Positions 23,155-35,315 of a DNA stretch of 64,000 nucleotides are shown piece after piece; position 1 is the first letter of the stretch; every line of letters begins with the position of its first letter. Location of the stretch: assembly GCA_964017045.1 (NCBI GenBank), contig OZ024810.1, forward strand, positions 10,595,562-10,659,561. Reading direction: 5' to 3'. The notes beneath the pieces were generated by a model. That model was not told the origin of the DNA and made no database searches. It saw only the letters and a program-made list of their open reading frames with translations. The translations under genes and the position numbers were made by a program. The stretch comes from Omphiscola glabra (taxonomy: Eukaryota > Mollusca > Gastropoda > Lymnaeidae).

Positions 23155-23535
23155 ACGACTTAGGAGTGCCGGAGTCTAGGAGTCCTCGAGGCTAGGAGTC
23201 CTCGAGGCTAGGAGTCCTCGAGTCTAGGATTCCTCGAGTCTAGGAGTCCTCGAGGCTAGACGAGTCGTGGAGCCTAGGAGTCCTGGAGTCTAGGAGTCCT
23301 GGAGTCTGAGTCATAGAGTCTGAGTCCTATAGTCTGAGTCCTAGAGTCTGAGTCCTGGAGTCTGTCCTGGAGTCTGAGTCCTGGAGGCTGAGTCCTGGAG
23401 TCTGAGTGCTGGAGTCTGAGTGCTGGAGCCTGAGTGTTGGAGTCTGAGTGCTGGAGTCTGGGTGCTGGAGTCTGAGTGCTGGAGTCTAGGAGTCCCGGGG
23501 TCTAGGAGTGCCGGGGTCTAGGAGTGCTGGAGTCG
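23155..23535. repeat. 15-16 bp degenerate array, core ctaggagtcctggagt
   Basis: About 25 units change gradually along the array: ctaggagtcctcgag at the left, then ctgagtcctggagt, then ctgagtgctggagt, then ctaggagtgccgggg at the right. Confidence 0.85.
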
Positions 23536-23753
23536 TGAAAATTTTGACTTATATTTTTTTTAAAATTGCTTTGTCAATCTTTAGAATATTTAATAAAGAT
23601 ATGCTGACTGACATTTGTAGAGCCGCTGGTTATCGGATAAGTGCAGCTGTTCGTCAAGACACCACGGGCGTGGTTGTTTCGTGGTAGATACACCTATAGG
23701 TAAACTTTGTAGGTGTACTCTCATACAAGTGTCTTTATACTCATGTACGTCCC

Positions 23754-25522
23754 AGTGCTTCGTTTGCCTAGTAGTGCTTCGTTTGCCTAGTAGTGCTTCG
23801 TTTGCCTAGTAGTGCTTCGTTTGCCTAGTAGTGCTTCGTTTGCCTAGTAGTGCTTCGTTTGCCTAGTAGTGCTTCGTTTGCCTAGTAGTGCTTCGTTTGC
23901 CTAGTAGTGCTTCGTTTGCCTAGTAGTGCTTCGTTTGCCTAGTAGTGCTTCGTTTGCCTAGTAGTGCTTCGTTTGCCTAGTAGTGCTTCGTTTGCCTAGT
24001 AGTGCTTCGTTTGCCTAGTAGTGCTTCGTTTGCCTAGTAGTGCTTCGTTTGCCTAGTAGTGCTTCGTTTGCCTAGTAGTGCTTCGTTTGCGTAGTAGTGC
24101 TTCGTTTTCCTAGTAGTGCTTCGTTTGCCTAGTAGTGCTTCGTTTGCCTAGTAGTGCTTCGTTTGCCTAGTAGTGCTTCGTTTGCCTAGTAGTGCTTCGT
24201 TTGCCTAGTAGTGCTTCGTTTGCCTAGTAGTGCTTCGTTTGCCTAGTAGTGCTTCGTTTGCCTAGTAGTGCTTCGTTTGCCTAGTAGTGCTTCGTTTGCC
24301 TAGTAGTGCTTCGTTTGCCTAGTAGTGCTTCGTTTGCCTAGTAGTGCTTCGTTTGCCTAGTAGTGCTTCGTTTGCCTAGTAGTGCTTCGTTTGCCTAGTA
24401 GTGCTTCGTTTGCCTAGTAGTGCTTCGTTTGCCTAGTAGTGCTTCGTTTGCCTAGTAGTGCTTCGTTTGCCTAGTAGTGCTTCGTTTGCCTAGTAGTGCT
24501 TCGTTTGCGTAGTAGTGCTTCGTTTGCCTAGTAGTGCTTCGTTTGCCTAGTAGTGCTTCGTTTGCCTAGTAGTGCTTCGTTTGCCTAGTAGTGCTTCGTT
24601 TGCCTAGTAGTGCTTCGTTTGCCTAGTAGTGCTTCGTTTGCCTAGTAGTGCTTCGTTTGCCTGTAGTGCTTCGTTTGCCTAGTAGTGCTTCGTTTGCCTA
24701 GTAGTGCTTCGTTTGCCTGTAGTGCTTCGTTTGCCTAGTAGTGCTTCGTTTGCCTAGTAGTGCTTCGTTTGCCTAGTAGTGCTTCGTTTGCCTAGTAGTG
24801 CTTCGTTTGCCTAGTAGTGCTTCGTTTGCCTAGTAGTGCTTCGTTTGCGTAGTAGTGCTTCGTTTGCCTAGTAGTGCTTCGTTTGCCTAGTAGTGCTTCG
24901 TTTGCCTAGTAGTGCTTCGTTTGCCTAGTAGTGCTTCGTTTGCCTAGTAGTGCTTCGTTTGCCTAGTAGTGCTTTGTTTGCCTAGTAGTGCTTCGTTTGC
25001 CTAGTAGTGCTTCGTTTGCCTAGTAGTGCTTCGTTTGCCTAGTAGTGCTTCGTTTGCCTAGTAGTGCTTCGTTTGCCTAGTAGTGCTTCGTTTGCCTAGT
25101 AGTGCTTCGTTTGCCTGGTAGTGCTTCGTTTGCCTAGTAGTGCTTCGTTTGCCTGGTAGTGCTTCGTTTGCCTAGTAGTGCTTCGTTTGCCTGGTAGTGC
25201 TTCGTTTGCCTGGTAGTGCTTCGTTTGCCTGGTAGTGCTTCGTTTGCCTGGTAGTGCTTCGTTTGCCTGGTAGTGCTTCGTTTGCCTAGTAGTGCTTCGT
25301 TTGCCTAGTAGTGCTTCGTTTGCCTAGTAGTGCTTCGTTTGCCTAGTAGTGCTTCGTTTGCCTAGTAGTGCTTCGTTTGCCTAGTAGTGCTTCGTTTGCC
25401 TAGTAGTGCTTCGTTTGCCTAGTAGTGCTTCGTTTGCCTGGTAGTGCTTCGTTTGCCTGGTAGTGCTTCGTTTGCCTGGTAGTGCTTCGTTTGCCTGTAG
25501 TGCTTCGTTTGCCTAGTAGTGC
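23754..25522 (+). repeat. 19-bp satellite, about 93 copies
   Basis: The unit tgcttcgtttgcctagtag runs for 1.77 kb with very few variants. There are occasional 18-bp units lacking one base, a gcgtag variant three times, and a cluster of cctggtag variants near 25110-25500. The clustering of the variant units suggests recent unequal exchange within sub-blocks. It is the longest and most homogeneous array in the window. Confidence 0.97.
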
Positions 25523-25779
25523 GTTAAAACCATCCCGCCAGAGCGCGGCACGCGAATATTTCAACCGTTCTAATATACTTATTGAACACAATACAAAGTG
25601 TTTGTATTCCCGTGGACCGATGGCAACGTTGTTTGTTTGGTCGCAGTACTGAGTCCGTGTGCTGCCGTGCCTCGCGTTTTACACCCAATAAATCGATGGG
25701 TTACTTATATCGATCTGATTAAAAGACGCCAGTGATGAATCGCACGTGGCCGCTGTCACCGCTGGCATGATGTGCTATC

Positions 25780-25872
25780 TGTGCGGCACACAGAGCAGTA
25801 TGCGGCACACGGAGCACTATGCCGTACACTGAACACTATAAGCCACGAAGAGCACTTTGCGGCACACGATGT
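25780..25872 (-). repeat. 19-bp array, inverted relative of the large satellite
   Basis: The reverse complement reads as 19-bp units such as agtgctccgtgtgccgcat, the same unit type as 22605-22715 but on the opposite strand. The two small arrays therefore form inverted arms around the large satellite. Confidence 0.7.
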
Positions 25873-28800
25873 GCCGTGGAAAAACCAAGTTTCAAACGTT
25901 TTTTGTGAACGATTTTATCAATGTTCAAATTACTTCCATCTTGTTTTTAGGTTCTAGTTTTAGAAAATTTCGTCAATTTTAACATATAAAAATTAAACAA
26001 CTATTAGAAACAAAGTTGTTCATATAAATCCGCTATAAAATGTAATACCGAGCAATGCTTCCCCCCCCCCCCCACACACACACACATTTTTTTTACGCCC
26101 ATGAACCACATTTTGTGAAATCAGTGTAATCATATTTCCTCCATCTTCCCATTGAAAAACAGGAAAAAAACTTATTTTGAGGTGTTGGGTGATGCTAGAA
26201 TTATGAAAGAATGCGTTGTCATCGACAACGAGTCTATATGCTAAGTTTCAGTTTGATTGGTTGACGGGAAGTGGGACAATCAACCGTCCGAAGATGTTTC
26301 ATGTTTCCCTTTTTTTTTAATGGCCTATCTTCTTTACGATGTAGGGTAACAAAATATACCAGGTTGAATTTTTTTTTTTAAATATCTATTTACAAACAAC
26401 TAAAAGTGAAAGATTTTCAATAACACAATCAGGTCAAGGTAACCTAAAATTTCCATTAGCATCTCTTCTCCGGCGCCCCCAATTTCTGAGCCCTCCCCCG
26501 ATCAAAGTGATAGTACAGACACCTTTTATTTACAAAGTAACACTGGATGATAGTACTTGAAATGATTTTAATGGATTTTAAATTCCTAATTTCCCAATTT
26601 TAACCCGCGATATAAATCAGCACATTCCAAAATTAATATTACAAATTCGAATCTAAGTTGGACAGTTTTAAAACTTTTTAAGGGGAATAACTCTGGTCAA
26701 CGAGTTTTACTTTTCCCAGATGAGAATCGAAAAAAAAATAAGGTAAGAATCAGCTTCGCAGTACAATGGGACAAAACGATGTACCGGCTTTCACTTATTA
26801 TGTGCATGGAAAATGACATCCTTAAGATCACTGACTTTAAACCAATAACAAAACAATTCTCTGCAAAAAAAATAATAATTAGGCAAACGATTATGTTGAT
26901 TTATATTAAATAATTTATTCTATATTTCTGTTAATAATGATAATAATAAATTATCATCGGATTCATCCTCTGTGATTATTTATAGGTTATTTCTGATAAT
27001 GTTTTAAAATTATTATTGATTTTGAATGATTTAGTTTTTTGTATTGATAAATTGAATTTATCGAGGTAATCTTGCAGTTCAGGTGCGTATATTATTTCTG
27101 ATCGAAATTCGTATTATCGGTTATCGCATGCAAAAACTTACAAGTATTCTTCATTAAAATAAATCCAGGCAGTGATAGTTAGCAAATACTGAATTATAAA
27201 GCGCTTGTTTTATTTTTATTTTATTTCTAAAGCGTCTTTGAACATCCCACAACCTTCCATGCAGCATAGCTTTATTTGGTTTTTTTGGTTTTTTTTTTTT
27301 CTTCAACCCTTTGCCAGATTTTTGATCACCTATCAGTTGGTATGCTAAATGAAATTTTCAAACGGTAGGCATGTTCACAAAAAAGAATGAAATGTGGAGG
27401 CCCGGGGGGGGGGGGGGGGGAATTTAGGGGTGGAGGGGGATTGAACTTAGATGTTCTGTTATTTTATCATTTATAGGGGCCCAAAATTCTTTCTTTTTTG
27501 TTATTATATGGGGTGTATAAATATAATTGCAATCTGGCATGTGGTGTGAATTTAAAAAAAACAAGAAAATGGTGAGATCGTTTACGCTACCAGCTAGGTA
27601 CCAATGGGGGCCGTAAAAATCAATATAAAGCAAAGTTAGTGCTGTACAATTTAGTGTTAGTGTTAACTAATACTGTCTGGACTTAATTTTATAAAGAATA
27701 CACTTAAGTTTTTACACGCGATAATACGAAATTCGATCAGAAATATACGCACCTGAACTGCAAGATTACCCCAGGGACTGCCCCCCCCCCACTGTTTGAG
27801 CATAAGGCGATTGCCCCCCCCCTTCCCCCCACCTTCTCTCGGCCCAGGTGTGTTGTGTTGCAAAGGGGGCCCCAGGGCATTGCTGTGCACCGGGCTTCCT
27901 AAGTTGCTAAGACAGCCCAGGGAGTAACAGCATGTTCAGTTGTATATGATAACCCATGACCCTGAACAGCTGTAAGTTCATGAACTTGTGCAACACGTGA
28001 CAATAAATCACGACTGTACCTAGGATGACGTAGCGAGGACACGTGGCCTTCCGACAGTCACGTGAGCGAGAGAACTTTACACTCAAACACACTCCTAAAA
28101 GTTTTCGTTTATTTTTAATCGGCCTTGTCTTACCGCATAATATTGATCGTCCGGAGAGAGAGAGAGGGGTGGGTTGTGTGCGTGTGTGGGGTGGGGTGTG
28201 TGTGTGGGTAGGACGTCTCAGGTGACTGTGGTTTTATTAAAAAATAGTCATTGATCAGTGGGGGTGGGGGTGCAGATGATATCGCCGGATGTTGTTGTGG
28301 TGAGCCCAATGGCGTGTTTGTGTGTGTGTTATGGGGGGGGGGGGTAGTATCCTGTCAAACGTTCATTCCTTCAGACTTGGGCTGATTCCTATAATTACAT
28401 ACAAGAAGCATAAAATACAACTTGCACAAATACATTACCAATCCCGTTTTGCCCAAAGGCTTATGCCTATGCCCTATGCATTATACAGATACAGAAGGCA
28501 ACACGATAATAAAAAAAAAAATAAAAAGAACAACACACAAAATCTGGGAGGGCAGACGATCTTAAATCTGGACAAGTGAATTTATGACATCGGCGCAGCT
28601 TAATCCGTTCAGATATCCCATTGTGGGAATCTCAGTTATATATATGTATACTTAGATTATATCATTAACTTAAAATTGCCGCCCGTGGCAGCCACCCCCC
28701 CCCTCGCCCCCACTATGTTCGCTACTGCCTCCAGTTTTAGTACCTTGACTATATACCGTCCGGGGCGAACTCTAAAGTGCGCCCCCCTCCCCGCCCCGAA

Positions 28801-29180
28801 ACACAACAAAAAATGAATATATAATTGTATCGTTGGTATTATTATTTACCCGTGTGTTTGCTGGCCGCACTTTTGGGATTTCGCCCCCAGGACGGGATTT
28901 ACTCAAGGTATCCAATGAGTGGGGGTGGGGGGAGACATTTTAATCAAAACGATTCAACCGAAAGTGTCCATCGAATTAACCCGCAACCCCCCCCCCCAAA
29001 AAAAAAAGTGAGGGGGGGGGGGTGTTTTCAACAGATTCAGAATTTTTTAAAACCCTAAGTTTTCGTTTTTGACATGACGTCACGAAGGAACCAATATCCA
29101 CAAAGGGCTTTTAAATAAATAATAAAATTAAAAAAACTCCAGGATTACAACCGGAGTCGGGGTACATGTGAATAAATTGA
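25873..29180. other. Gene-free AT-rich region with G/C runs
   Basis: No convincing exon is seen. It holds an inverted-repeat element (27065-27770), long homopolymer runs (C near 26060, G near 27405-27420, C near 27781 and 27816) and short GT-rich stretches near 28170-28340. Confidence 0.5.
27065..27770. mobile_element. Candidate DNA element with 110-120 bp inverted ends
   Basis: The left arm 27065-27184 begins ggtaatcttgcagttcaggt. The right arm 27661-27770 is its diverged reverse complement and ends caagattacc. The 475-bp interior has no recognisable ORF. This layout suits a non-autonomous long-TIR or foldback transposon. No target-site duplication could be defined. Confidence 0.6.
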
Positions 29181-29410
29181 GAGCTGGGTGGCCGAGCGGT
29201 GTGAACTGACTCAAACGAAAAAAGCTGGTGGTCTGGAGTTTAATCCTCACCAAAGCCAACACCCCGAGCGCCCCGGGTGGATAGGACCCGTTAGCCTTGG
29301 ACGGCAACCCATCTAAGAGAAGTCAAACTCTGAATTCAAACCAGGAGCCATAATGATCAACAGATTGATCGCGGGCCCCCAAATATAAGTATGGGAAGAA
29401 GAAGAAATCC
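29181..29410 (+). mobile_element. tRNA-derived SINE-like element
   Basis: The head gagctgggtggccgagcggt resembles the 5' end and A box of Leu/Ser-type tRNAs. A weak B box (gagtttaatcc) follows about 50 bp later. A non-tRNA body comes next, and the segment ends in a gaagaagaagaa tail. The body is not a known family to me. Degenerate boxes suggest an old copy. Confidence 0.6.
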
Positions 29411-29534
29411 CAGCAAAGGGTACACAACCGGGTAGAATTTAGTTACAACTCTCAACTTCCTTGACACATATAATTAGTTCCAGAAAGAGTAATTGGGGTT
29501 TGGAAATGTAAGTTGCGTTTTAACTGACGGGGAA

Positions 29535-29690
29535 CCTAAACCATGTGTGCATAGCGTAGTAATGAAAAGGGACCCGAAACCATGTGTACATAGCGTAGGA
29601 AATAAAAAGGGACCCGACCCATGTGTACATAGCGTAGGAAATGAAAAAGGACCCAAAACCATGTGTATATAGCGTGGTAATGAAAAGGCG
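29535..29690. repeat. 38-bp repeat, about 4 copies
   Basis: Cores aaccatgtgtacatagcgta and gaaatgaaaagggaccc. Confidence 0.75.
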
Positions 29691-29932
29691 CATGACAAAA
29701 AAAAATTACGCAAACCCATTTCATCGATTATTTCACGTGATAGTTTCTTGACATGATTTCCTTGTTAACGCTGAGCCAGGTTCAGACGGAGAAGTTCTAT
29801 TGACTCATCTCAAGTGCGGTGTGCTATGGGTTTTTTTTTACGCAGCAACAGCGGCCTTGGGTCAGCCATTAGGTGAGCAGTGATTGTTAGCGGAGAGGGA
29901 GGAATAAGTAGAAATGTCTCATCTTTGATACA

Positions 29933-30240
29933 GCCATGGGAAGTACCCAAGTCATGGGAAGTACTCTAGTCATGGGAAGTACCCAAGTCATGGGAAGTAC
30001 CCAAGGCATGGGAAGTACCCGAGTCATGGGAAGTACCCAAGTCATGGGAAGTACCCTGGTCATGGGGAGTACGCCAAGTCATGGTAAGTACGCCAAGTCA
30101 TGGGACGTGCCCAAGTCATGAGACGTACCCAAATCATGAGAAGTACCCAAGTCATGTTAAAGTCATGGGATGTACCCAATTCATGGGACGTACCCGAGTC
30201 ATGGGACGTACCCGAGTCATGGGACGTACCCGAGTCAACA
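29933..30240. repeat. 18-bp minisatellite, about 16 copies
   Basis: Core catgggaagtacccaagt. Variants at the right end read catgggacgtacccgagt. A C-run of about 17 follows at 30277-30293. Confidence 0.85.
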
Positions 30241-30293
30241 AATTTAATACGACCTACAAATGGTACACAGTTCATACCCCCCCCCCCCCCCCC

Positions 30294-31200
30294 GTGCATT
30301 TGAATGAGTTGAAATCTACTCCCGGGGCTCAGACACGTTCTCAGATATAGGCCACTGGGAATTTTCAGTAAATATTGCACACCGGTACTTCAGCGTTCAC
30401 TTTGCTACAGCTACAATGTAACTACAATAGCAGGCTACAGTGTGCTTCAACAGCTGCCAAGAAACTTAATTTTAATCATAAGGGGCGCCCCCTTGCCGTC
30501 CACCCTCAATAAACAGGAACAGTTGAAAAAAAATTAGCGTCCCCGTCGGAATTAAGAATTTGCTCACGGCCCCAAAAGGGGACCAAAAAAATCAATTTAA
30601 ATTTACAAAATTGGACTTACCTTACGGCAATACTCAAGGACTTCTCCGACACAATAGACACCTTGCGGGCGAGTTCCTAATGTTTAAATATCCACAGCGC
30701 CCCACCGTAACCACTCCCCCCTCCCCGCTGACATGTTGGGCCACCACCCTCTCATTGGTCAATCCATCCACTTGGCTGACTGACCAGTGCACTCCAGCGG
30801 AGAACGTACGACGGTGGATGAGATCAAACTTGCAGCGACATCGATAGTCTTATCTACGAGATGTGTGCGTGCGTTACGCTTTGGCGGCCAACGGTTCTCA
30901 AAACACGCACGATTGGGGGAGGGAAAGGGGGGGGGGGTCCCCTTTCAGAACAGGGCTATGGAGCTCGGAAAAAAAATGTTCCGGATATGGGGGGGCTTTT
31001 TCGGAGGGTCTGAAGAGATGAGATCGAAGTCCTAAAATATGCACATACAACTCAACTGATCTATTTCTGACAAACACACAGGGTTACTGTGGATTCATAC
31101 GTGTTTTGTTTTTTTGGTGGGGGCGTCGGGGGGTGGGGGTGATACGCGATACGACCATAAAGACTTTTTAGTTGAGTTAAACTTTTCGGAGACGGTCACA
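30294..31200. other. Spacer without recognised genes
   Basis: Moderate GC with several G-runs (30927-30938, 31120-31138). A 95-codon plus-strand frame from 30560 has no family resemblance, and I do not call it a gene. Confidence 0.4.
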
Positions 31201-31204
31201 TTGA

Positions 31205-31440
31205 TGTTACTCCCGAGTCCCGGACGTCCCTAGTGACGCCGCTGATATGGGGTACTCACTTTAGTCCCGGACGTCCCTAGTGACGCCGCTGATATGGGGT
31301 ACTCCCTTTAGTCCCGGACGTCCCTAGTGACGCCGCTGATATGGGATACTCAATTTAGTCCCGGACGTCCCTAGTGACGCCGCTGATATGGGGTACTCAC
31401 TTTAGTCCCTAGTGACGCCGCTGATATGGGGTACTCACTT
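31205..31440. repeat. 47-bp minisatellite, 5 copies
   Basis: Cores cccggacgtccctagtgacg and ccgctgatatggggtactc. One copy is internally shortened. Confidence 0.9.
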
Positions 31441-31549
31441 TAGTGGCAGATGCTCAGCGTGCAAAAAATGGATGCTTACAATGATCGATTACAAGACGTA
31501 CGACATGAAAAGACAATAAGAAAGAATGGTTTCTTATTACCCTAAGACA

Positions 31550-32075
31550 GACCGCATAGATAGGCCGCATTGACGGACCCACAGGCCGCATTGACGGACC
31601 CAGAGGCCGCATTGACGGACCCAGAGGCCGCATTAACGGACCCACAGGCCGCATGAGCAGACACATAGGCCGCACTGACGGACCAACATGCCGCATTAAT
31701 GGACACACAGGCCGCATTGATGGACACACAGGCCACACTGATGGACACATATGCGGCATTGAGAGACACATAGGCCGCATTAACAGGCCCAAAGGCCGCA
31801 ATGATGGACCCACAGGCCGCATTGATGGACACATATGCGGCATTGATGGACCCACAGTCACAGGCCGCATTAACGGACACAGGCCGCATTGATGGACCCA
31901 CAGGCCGCAATGATGGACCCACAGGCCGCATTGATGGACACATATGCGGCATTGATGGACCCACAGTCACAGGCCGCATTAACGGACACAAGCCGCATAA
32001 ACGGACACAAGCCGCATTAATGGACACAAGCCGCATTAACGGACACATGCTGCATTGAGGGACACATAGGCCGCC
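31550..32075. repeat. 21-bp minisatellite, about 25 copies
   Basis: Core aggccgcattgatggacaca with single-base variants, and some 18-19 bp units toward the right. A block around 31800-31880 is repeated at 31890-31980, so there is longer-range duplication too. Confidence 0.85.
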
Positions 32076-32279
32076 TACACTCTATTCATTATTAGAAATC
32101 TGTGACGCGAAATAACGAAGTCATCCCCGCGCCGAATGTACAATGGCCACAACAGATTTTGCGCGCGACTGATAAGACCTATAATACCTGGGGCAATTTT
32201 GACCTCAAATTAATGTTTTTAAAATTATTGGAATAAAGAATTTTCAAAATTAGAAAATTTTAGATTTTTTAAAAAAAAT

Positions 32280-33180
32280 GTGATGTCACAAATTTTTGAA
32301 CACCCCCCCCCCCCCCCCCCACCTTTCCACCTGTCACAAAGTTTGAACACCCCCCTCGAGCGTGATGTAATTTGCGAACGACCCCTAACTATCAATGGTT
32401 TTAGACTTGTCTTTCCTACAACAGAAAAGACCGATGAAGTTTCAGAATATCGTCGACGCCTCTGACCGTTAAAATGTTGGGTAACTTGTACCTCAGAGGT
32501 AACGACCCTAAACGGCGCCACTTCCTGATTAGAGCAGCCGTGATCCGCTCAAGGTCATGAACATCTTGACCTGGTCCAACGTTTCAAATTCACGTGGTCA
32601 GACTACGTCAGGATAAAACTGACTTTGAATCAGGGGTTCTAAACTTATGAGACCCCGCTGAGAATGTGAGGAGCGTTCACATGTTCATCATTTGGTTTGG
32701 AAACTAGTGATGAATGCGTGAGTGGTGCGACTAAATCAGGGGCAGCGACTTGTTAGGGTAGCACTGACAAAGCCTCAACTGTAGCACGCAGTGTTTTCAA
32801 AAAAAAAATGTTTTTGCACGGTTTAATAGCCCTCTCCCACTCTAGTTAAAGGTTATTTTTGGAGAGACAGATCGCCATGCTAACGTCAGGAAGATCGAAT
32901 TTCAATTGGACTCGATAGAACCTTGGCAGAAGTGAAATAAATTTGTATTGAAATATGTGACAATAACAGTGATTAAACAGTTGAAAGCCTCCTGTTAAAG
33001 ATTTCAAACGAAAATGCATTTTCTACCCCCCCCCCCCCCCACGACTTTTTCCAAAATCCCGCTTCCAATATTCTTCAAATTGACGGGAAGCATCGATCTA
33101 GGATCATGTGACATACTTTTTAGATCTTTTATCGCCAATACATGAGTTATTTTCTAGTTAATCATAGAGACTTGGTTAAA
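32280..33180. other. Spacer with long C-runs, no gene recognised
   Basis: C-runs of about 18 (32304-32321) and 14 (33028-33041). Nothing else is recognised. Confidence 0.4.
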
Positions 33181-33221
33181 CAATGGTATCGAGAATAGGT
33201 GGGGCGGTTGTCCTTATAGAG

Positions 33222-33419
33222 CAGTGGTCGGCAAATCGCGGCTCCGCGAGCCGCATGCGGCACTTTAGTGACCTGGGTGCGGCTCGGCCAGTCGGCCACA
33301 AATCGAGTTTGACTCCGAAAAAAATCGTTCTTGAAATGAAAATTGGCTCTCAACATTTTTTTGAATCGTCCTACTGCTGATCTTTTGGCTCTTTCGACTA
33401 ATGAGTTTGCCGACCACTG
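33222..33419. mobile_element. hAT-type MITE with target-site duplication
   Basis: The 198-bp element begins cagtggtcggcaaat and ends gtttgccgaccactg, terminal inverted repeats typical of hAT elements. It is flanked by tatagag at 33215-33221 and 33420-33426, a 7-bp perfect direct repeat (hAT elements make 8 bp). The interior has no transposase. Inner motifs ggctccgcgagccgcatg and ggctctttcga resemble those of the element at 50146-50479. Confidence 0.85.
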
Positions 33420-33635
33420 TATAGAGGCACATCAGACTGGACAGATATCCATGCACATAAAAGATGTGCATGGGAGAGGGGGGGGGGGTCTTTGGGGAAG
33501 CTCGAGATGGTCAATGTGGGGACGTGTTGGGAGCAGCCAGAATGTCTGTGGGTGGGTGGGGGGGGGGGTTCCGTCAGATTGCCAGCGGGGTGGACACGAG
33601 GGTCAGTTGTGTTGTTTGTTTGGTAATCCGAAACT

Positions 33636-33770
33636 AGCCCTAACCTTAACCCCTAACCCAACCGTAACCTTAACCCTAACCCCTAATCCTAACCTTAACC
33701 CTACCCTACTCTTAACCCTTAACTCCTAACCCATAAGCATAACCTTAACTCCTAACCTAACCGAAACCAA
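33636..33770. repeat. Degenerate telomere-like repeat block
   Basis: Many cctaaccc, ccttaaccctaacccc and ctaaccctt motifs resemble (CCCTAA)n, the C-strand of the animal telomere repeat, but with irregular spacing. An interstitial telomere-like sequence is the simplest reading. Confidence 0.6.
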
Positions 33771-34314
33771 TTACAATCCTATTCAATTTACGCTCTCCCA
33801 GCCAAGAGCTGCGTGTTCTGATTTCTTGATAGTAAGTTAAGATTCATCAAATGATTGCGTTGGCGGCACATTTAAAAGTTTACACGTCAATTAATCTTTA
33901 CATTTACCCTGTAGGCTGATTTTTTTTTTGGGGGGGGGGGGGGGGGAGGTCAATTTCGTAAACGGTATGAACATTTCTAAAGATTGTAAAGACATTCCTT
34001 AATCGCTGCAGGCTTATGAAGGCGGTCACGCATGCCGTGGAGCTAAAAAAAAATCAAAAAAATCGAGGCGGACATGAGCACTCAAATGTTTAGCACAACA
34101 TTCATTTAGCCATCTCCGTTGTGTGACCTAGGGCCTACATTACGTATACATGACAAGAACTAGAATTACTTTGGACTTAGGGCTTAAGGTCTGGTAACGG
34201 TGAATTTAAAAAGCAACTGTCACACTCTGAAATGAATTTGCTCTACAAGTGGAAGTGTTTAACACAACAATGCGAATTTAAAGAAAAGACTGGATATGCC
34301 AGTTGGTCCTTGCA

Positions 34315-34462
34315 GCCTAAGCCTTTACCCTAAGCCTAAACCCTAAGCCTTTACCCTAAGCCTAAACCCTAAGCCTAAACCCTAAGCCTAACCACAAGCC
34401 TAACCACAAGCTTACCCTAAAACTCAAGCCTAACCCTAACCCTAAACCCTAAGCCTAATCAT
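34315..34462. repeat. Second telomere-like repeat block
   Basis: Repeats of ccctaagcctaaa and ccctaagcctttac, ending with ctaaccctaaccctaaaccc. It is about 550 bp from the first block in the same orientation. Confidence 0.6.
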
Positions 34463-34504
34463 GGTGCAAAAAGGAGATAAAAGAGGTTAAGAAGCAGTGG
34501 CCAA

Positions 34505-34815
34505 GGGTTTATTGGAATAGCACAAAGTATATTGGAATAGCACAAAGTATATTGGAATAGCACAAGGTATATTGGAATAGCACAAGGTATATTGGAATAG
34601 CACAAGGTATATTGGAATAGCACAAGGTATATTGGAATAGCACCAAGTATATTGGAATAGCACAAGGTATATTAGAATAGCACAAGGTATATTGGAATAG
34701 CACAAGGTATATTGGAATAGCACAAGGTATATTGGAATAGCAAAAGTTTTAGTGGAATAGCATAATTTATAGTGGAATATGACAAGTTATAGTGGAATAG
34801 CACAAGTTATAGTGG
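34505..34815. repeat. 20-bp minisatellite, about 15 copies
   Basis: Core tattggaatagcacaaggta. The right-hand units are more diverged (tagtggaatagcacaagtta). Confidence 0.9.
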
Positions 34816-34994
34816 AATAGCGCCCCAAAAAAATAAAAATGCTATTAATGCCTAAATCAATAGCTTAAAACTGCAAATACAAATATGTGTTTATAAAATT
34901 TTCATGAAAAAAGATTCAAAGTGATCGTTTGAACTTCAGGAATAAATGTTAAATGCTAAAATGAAATGTATATACCACAACCAGAGGGTCTGCC

Positions 34995-35315
34995 TTGATG
35001 AGCTTAGTGCACCATATGGATAGAAATTTAGTGCACCACACGGATAGACTTATTTATTTAGTGCATTATGTGGATAGACTTATTTATATATTTAGTGCAC
35101 CAGTCAGATAGACTTAATTATATATATGGTGCACCACATAAATAGACTTATTGATAAATTTAGTGCACCACGGAGATAGACTTACAGCTTTCTTGATAAG
35201 ATTAGTGCTCTACATGGATAGACTTATTGAAAAAGTTAGGGGCACCACATGGACAGACTTATTACTGATAAATTTAGTGCATCACATGGATAGACCTATT
35301 GATAAATTTAGTGCA
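34995..35315. repeat. Degenerate repeat of about 30-40 bp
   Basis: About eight units contain tttagtgcaccacatggata followed by gacttattgataa. Confidence 0.75.

Noticed and set aside
23754..25522. CRISPR-like regular array
   Set aside because: Units are contiguous 19-mers without unique spacers, in an animal genome; it is a satellite.
30560..30847. 95-codon plus-strand ORF
   Set aside because: No motif, no splice or neighbour support, in a GC-richer patch where open frames are expected by chance.
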